From Phorcus lineatus (lineage: Eukaryota; Mollusca; Gastropoda; Trochida; Trochidae), in assembly GCA_921293015.1 (NCBI GenBank), contig OV121095.1, forward strand, positions 34,941,484-35,005,483: DNA of 64,000 nucleotides, given 5' to 3'. The notes below the pieces were generated by a model. It did no database searches. It was given only the letters and a program-made list of their open reading frames with translations, and was not told the origin of the DNA. Below are positions 61,876 to 64,000 of this stretch, in pieces. The first letter of the stretch is position 1, and each line of letters starts with the position of its first letter. A program made the position numbers and the translations under genes.

Positions 61876-63740
61876 GAAGAGCTGTTTATAAACATAGCTA
61901 CTGCAACAAACGGCTAAGAACAAGTACAACTACAGCACTTGTCATAATGCAAAAAGACAATGTGCAAATACAAATAAACCACAGGTCAAACTGCGAGAGA
62001 ATGACAAAGTGCAACTGCTGATATGCCATGGTTGTAGGCCGAATAAAGTAGGTGTCTTATACCACCTATACATTCTGATCAACTTTGGTTCTCCTGAATG
62101 ATATGATTTAGAAATACGAATCCAATGGTAAGGTAACCTTATCTCTTTCACGTGATTAGGTATTGAAATCAGCCACAAATATCAATAAGTGTTGCTACAA
62201 ATACCAAATTAGTTTGAAAGGATAAAATATAGAATATCGGATAAATGAGAATTGAATTTTAAAATATCACGATTGTCATTTCGTACAATTTTCTCTTCAT
62301 TTTTTCTGTTAAAGAATCCCTAGAAGCGAATTTCCTGGCATAATGTTAATGTTTTCCACAGGTCCACAATTTTTACAAATTTATCGAATCAAGAATCTTA
62401 TTATCTGTCTGATACGTGAGTTTCGTCTTCTGCATTGCTGAATGAACAGGTGTGTACTCTTTTCTATACAATTATATAGCAAAATCACATTTTGAGAGCT
62501 CCTCGTTTGTTTGAATAATTATGCACAAAAGAACTCCATAGTTCATTTTACATTTAATTCTTCCATTTACATGATTAGCCGATTTAAGGTATTAGTAAAA
62601 ACGAGATTGGTTCGATAAGGTTTTCGTATTTTATCAGAGCATATGAGAAGTGTGGCATAAAATTGTAAAAATAAATTTTAGCATGATGCCTTTTGTTGCT
62701 AAATTTTATAAAGAAAACTAATGTTAAAGAACGAAAGTTGATGCTGATATCAGAGTAAAACATGACTTCCTCTGAACAGCATGATTTGAGCCTGAACAAC
62801 TGATGCTTTTGCAATTAAATGAAGCAATGAATGCAAAATATGTGCCGGTTACAATAACTCTGACTATGAGATATACATTTTCTATCACCATTCATTATAA
62901 AGGATGTTTGTTTCACGTATTATGGATATATATTAAGATGATATTATAGGATAATATTGGGGTTCGTATAATGGCGTTTATGTTATTTTTCAAAATGGAT
63001 ATTAGTTGTGTTTAAGTAAATGTAAAAAGGGATTGACTATTTAGTATAAGGATTTTGTTGTGGTTACATATGATAAAAGAAATTAGTTTTCAAGAATGAT
63101 AGTTTAGTCTATATACAAGGCCTACAACTATTTCATTAGAGCCAAAATGACAAAACATGATGCCTCGAATTTCAAGTACAGCTGAGGATGTCTTCCGTCC
63201 TGTAAACTTAGATTCGTAAAAAGATGTACTGGAATGAGAAGTAAGTATATATTAAGTATTTGAGATAATGAATTATTAATCTGTATTCAGTTCATCGCAA
63301 AGTTAAATGTTTAAACTATCTGACATAAAAAAAATTCTTATACTGTTATCTTCACAATAAAATTGACTGAACAAAATATACCACTAGACAAAGCCGGAAC
63401 AATGCATCATTGTATTTAATTCCTCTGTCATCTTCATCCAATGCAAGCTCATTTTGGCATTGGCATTAGATTTTATTTGCTTGTCATGTGGTCGTAACAA
63501 AATGAGAGTTTTTGTGTGATCCAAGTGACATCACAAAGACAAAAGATTGCCTTTAATACTATAATTCATCTAATGATGAAACACTTCACTCCAGTAATTG
63601 ATAATAAAAACCAATTGTAAGACCTCCCTAACCTAACATTAACGTCAATACTCTATCAGTTGACCACACGCACAAAAACACCCCACCAAGGTATGCCAGT
63701 TCCAAATATTTTCATGCTCAAATTCTCGGGTCACTCATCA
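61876..63740. other. AT-rich non-coding stretch
   Basis: Short frames on the minus strand (61,942-62,178; 62,584-62,814) have no recognised motif. No repeat identified. Confidence 0.25.
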
Positions 63741-63744
63741 CATA

Positions 63745-64000
63745 CAGCTGCCAACCAAAAGTCCGTTTAACATGTTTGAACAACTTTATTTCAGAATGTA
63801 CAAGGCAATTTCACAAAAAAGAAGCTGGACATGATGGCTCAACTTTATATACGCAATGTCATATTAATAAGGAGTGGCCCCGCCCTTATTTCGTATCACA
63901 GCACGGACTCTTTTAGGCATACTGTTGTACAATGGTTGGAGGTCGGTTTTCTTCAATCCATACCAATGTTTCTTCACTGATTCCCAAAGTTGTTTACTGG
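63745..64000 (-). mobile_element. 3' end of a Tc1-like transposon
   Basis: The element begins CAGCTGCCAACCAAAAGTCC directly after TA (63,743-63,744), a Tc1/mariner-type terminus and target site, and runs out of the window. It contains the transposase 3' end, 119 bp in from the tip. Its terminal bases match MITE family C termini at about 18 of the first 23 positions. Confidence 0.8.
63864..64000 (-). CDS. Tc1-like transposase, C-terminal 44 residues (partial)
   Basis: On the minus strand the last 44 codons run without a stop and end at TAA (63,864-63,866). The peptide starts S-K-Q-L-W-E-S-V-K-K and ends SMPKRVRAVIRNKGGATPY. The L-W-(E)-x-V-K opening, the S-M-P-(R/K)-R-(C/V)-x-A-V-I block and the K-G-G-x-T-x-Y ending are the signature C-terminus of Tc1-family DDE transposases, after the third catalytic acid. 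The enzyme cuts and pastes the element at TA sites in the nucleus. The catalytic domain and both helix-turn-helix motifs lie beyond the right edge, so intactness cannot be judged; the visible part has no stop or frameshift. Confidence 0.88.
   Translation of the reverse strand, partial: SKQLWESVKKHWYGLKKTDLQPLYNSMPKRVRAVIRNKGGATPY

Overview
The window looks like non-coding DNA from an animal nuclear genome. It is AT-rich (about one third G+C by eye), has no long open reading frames, operons or ribosome-binding sites, and is full of microsatellites, minisatellites and short non-autonomous DNA transposons. The repertoire (TTAA-, TA-, 8-bp- and 9-bp-target-site MITEs, a Tc1-type transposase end, a FLYWCH-like fragment, tRNA-headed short repeats) fits a marine invertebrate, perhaps a mollusc or other lophotrochozoan. 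The species call is inference. Almost every ORF above 60 codons is a chance frame or a by-product of a tandem repeat.

Gene evidence is thin. The left edge (150-250) reads as a promoter plus first coding exon: a TGACGTCA site, a well-placed ATG at 204, 14 codons, then a perfect GTGAGT donor at 248. A second exon-like block lies at 53,877-54,048, with an acceptor, 57 open codons and a GTATGT donor. The splice phases of the two agree, so one reading is a single plus-strand gene with a very long intron covering most of the window. A minus-strand promoter/first-exon candidate lies near 33.25-33.43 kb. None of these products is recognised.

Layout. 0.5-0.66 kb: near-perfect fold-back hairpin. 1.8-9 kb: TTAA-type MITEs of two families and a SINE-like dispersed repeat. 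10-14.1 kb: two copies of a TA-flanked MITE. 14.8-18.3 kb: three unrelated minisatellites (56, 62 and about 80 bp units) within 3.5 kb. 22.7-26.8 kb: small MITE, 30-bp and 22-bp tandem repeats, a hAT-type MITE with an 8-bp target duplication, and a TTAA MITE. 28.7 kb and 36.7 kb: CRE-like palindromes. 30.7 kb: a 141-bp GA microsatellite. 37 kb: FLYWCH-like fragment. 40 kb: Mutator-like MITE inserted in a Tc1/mariner-like helix-turn-helix fragment. 45.5 kb: nested palindrome. 50.2-52.3 kb: large ACT/AAT repeats and a stem-loop retroelement-like tail. 54-61 kb: further copies of the MITE families. 63.7-64 kb: the 3' end of a Tc1-like transposon.

The best-supported story is a transposon community rather than a gene system. 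At least five MITE families are recognisable from their ends and target-site duplications. The Tc1-like element at the right edge has termini resembling the TA-flanked MITE family, so it is a candidate relative of that family's autonomous partner. I see no CRISPR array, rRNA, intact tRNA or complete protein-coding gene.
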